NCBI GenBank assembly: GCA_002787255.1 | Contig: PCWD01000013.1 | Location: 1 to 31,165, forward strand | Reading direction: 5' to 3' | From: Parcubacteria group bacterium CG11_big_fil_rev_8_21_14_0_20_39_14 | GTDB lineage: Bacteria; Patescibacteriota; Minisyncoccia; Minisyncoccales; GCA-002787255 | Length of the DNA stretch: 31,165 bases | Shown here: in pieces, positions 30,613-31,165 of the stretch | Numbering within the stretch: position 1 is the first letter of the stretch | Layout of the letters: each line of letters opens with the position of its first letter | Made by a program: the position numbers and the translations under genes | The notes under the pieces: generated by a model | Databases searched by the model: none | What the model saw: the letters and a program-made list of their open reading frames with translations, nothing else | What the model was told of the DNA's origin: nothing

Positions 30613-30640
30613 ATATTATCATAATTTTGAGAAATGTCAA
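30613..30640 (-). promoter_or_regulatory. Predicted promoter of the Nudix-CYTH-kinase cassette
   Basis: On the minus strand TTGACA (30640-30635), a 16-base spacer, then TAATAT (30618-30613). The Nudix ATG follows about 29 bases downstream, with AAGGAGG in between. Confidence 0.6.
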
Positions 30641-30675
30641 AAAAAAGAGAGTCAAAAGGAGTGTCAAATTGCGTA

Positions 30676-30747
30676 AGATGAGATACATCTGTGACACCCA
30701 TTGAATGGGCGATAAAATACAAGCAACTGTCACAAATGTACTCATCT
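30676..30747. promoter_or_regulatory. Divergent-region dyad with inner hairpin
   Basis: The left arm AGATGAGATACATCTGTGAC-A (30676-30696) pairs with the right arm TGTCACAAATGTACTCATCT (30728-30747), with one bulge and one mismatch. Directly inside the left arm is CCCATT-G-AATGGG (30697-30709). It sits between the two divergent promoters. It could be an operator for a dimeric regulator or a structured RNA. Confidence 0.55.
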
Positions 30748-30758
30748 CGTACTGGGGC

Positions 30759-30787
30759 TTGACAAAGTTTTAGTTTGGGTGTAATAT
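30759..30787 (+). promoter_or_regulatory. Near-consensus promoter for the zinc-ribbon gene
   Basis: TTGACA (30759-30764), a 17-base spacer and TAATAT (30782-30787). In the leader GTGTGG (30797-30802) can pair with CCACAC (30814-30819), upstream of the AAGGAGGT Shine-Dalgarno at 30840-30847. Confidence 0.7.
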
Positions 30788-30852
30788 GTAATAAAGGTGT
30801 GGGGTGAATAATTCCACACTTGAACCTTGATATGATAATAAGGAGGTAGAGA

Positions 30853-31165
30853 GTGCAAAACGCACCTGTTATTGTAGCTACCAATCTTGATTGTCAGCAC
30901 TGTGGCTGGCCGTTGATTAAAGATGGCAAGTTTAAATGTCATCGGTGCAAACAGGAGACTGAATTAGTCCTGGGCAAAAAAGCAATTTTTTGCCATTACT
31001 GCCGAAAACCGAGAATATTACTTGCCAAACATAATCTGGCTCTATGCCCTCAGTGCCGAAAAGAAACCTTAATCCAGAAATCCAAGGAGGTAAAAATGGA
31101 AAGGAAAGATATTATTTGGCAGGCTTTTATTGGTAAGAATCCAACCAATGATGAACTTTACCGGA
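30853..31165 (+). CDS. Zinc-ribbon protein, truncated by the window end
   Basis: The only plus-strand gene. It reads from a GTG (MQNAPVIVATNLDCQHCGWP), preceded by AAGGAGGT at 6 bases, and is open to the end of the window, with 104 codons visible. It has four CxxC pairs: CQHC, CHRC, CHYC and CPQC. These give two zinc ribbons, within the sequence KDGKFKCHRCKQETELVLGK, then AIFCHYCRKPR and LALCPQCRKET. After the ribbons an in-frame ATG (31096) has its own AAGGAGGT Shine-Dalgarno and begins MERKDIIWQAFIGKNPTNDE. The product may therefore be a fusion, or two proteins from nested starts. The zinc ribbons suggest nucleic-acid or protein binding; the full function is not readable. Confidence 0.7.
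   Translation, partial: MQNAPVIVATNLDCQHCGWPLIKDGKFKCHRCKQETELVLGKKAIFCHYCRKPRILLAKHNLALCPQCRKETLIQKSKEVKMERKDIIWQAFIGKNPTNDELYR

Overview
This window looks like a chromosomal segment of a Candidate Phyla Radiation bacterium (Patescibacteria, probably Parcubacteria-like). The grounds are AT-rich DNA, compact core genes, a DUF5674 gene next to a small 'ANIGSEVERA' protein of the kind I associate with these genomes, a large helical SecA insertion, and spacers made of short degenerate repeats. The lineage call is inference. No rRNA, tRNA or CRISPR array is recognisable. Every gene except the last is on the minus strand.

Layout, left to right in window coordinates (transcription runs right to left). 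1-2.8 kb: ribulose-phosphate 3-epimerase, ribose-5-phosphate isomerase B, GAPDH and a glutaredoxin, each separated by AT-rich repeat spacers. 3-7.4 kb: an amino-acid permease with a Usp tail directly behind galU, and an RmlA-like nucleotidyltransferase with a beta-helix tail. 7.5-12.9 kb: a tight operon read as glycosyltransferase, secD, secF, Cas4-like nuclease, VanZ-like protein, CNNM/CBS protein. 13.1-18.5 kb: a TMTC-like membrane protein with TPRs, secA and a YkgJ-type cysteine protein. 18.7-22.8 kb: an unrecognised 503-residue protein, ornithine carbamoyltransferase, carbamate kinase and RNase HI. 23-26.1 kb: recJ and pgk. 26.1-28.2 kb: repeats, a mobile-element-like palindrome, and small genes. 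28.2-31.2 kb: a translationally coupled Nudix / CYTH / P-loop-kinase-CYTH cassette, divergent from a truncated zinc-ribbon gene.

The most interesting theme is repeat invasion. Spacers are imperfect hairpins whose arms are arrays of short words. The same kinds of word and palindrome also occur in frame inside secA, the glycosyltransferase, carbamate kinase, argF and the TMTC-like gene, apparently as tolerated surface insertions. This is analogous to the palindromic elements of Rickettsia proteins. A second family with CCCCGTTAGAA termini occurs twice. One copy has a 4-bp target-site-like duplication, and taking it out restores an ATG start for a small gene.

A second theme is a change of style at the right end. 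Genes up to about 28 kb lack a Shine-Dalgarno sequence at the starts I examined. The Nudix/CYTH/kinase/zinc-ribbon cassette has strong ones, near-consensus promoters and a structured divergent control region, which suggests a different origin or a different expression mode.
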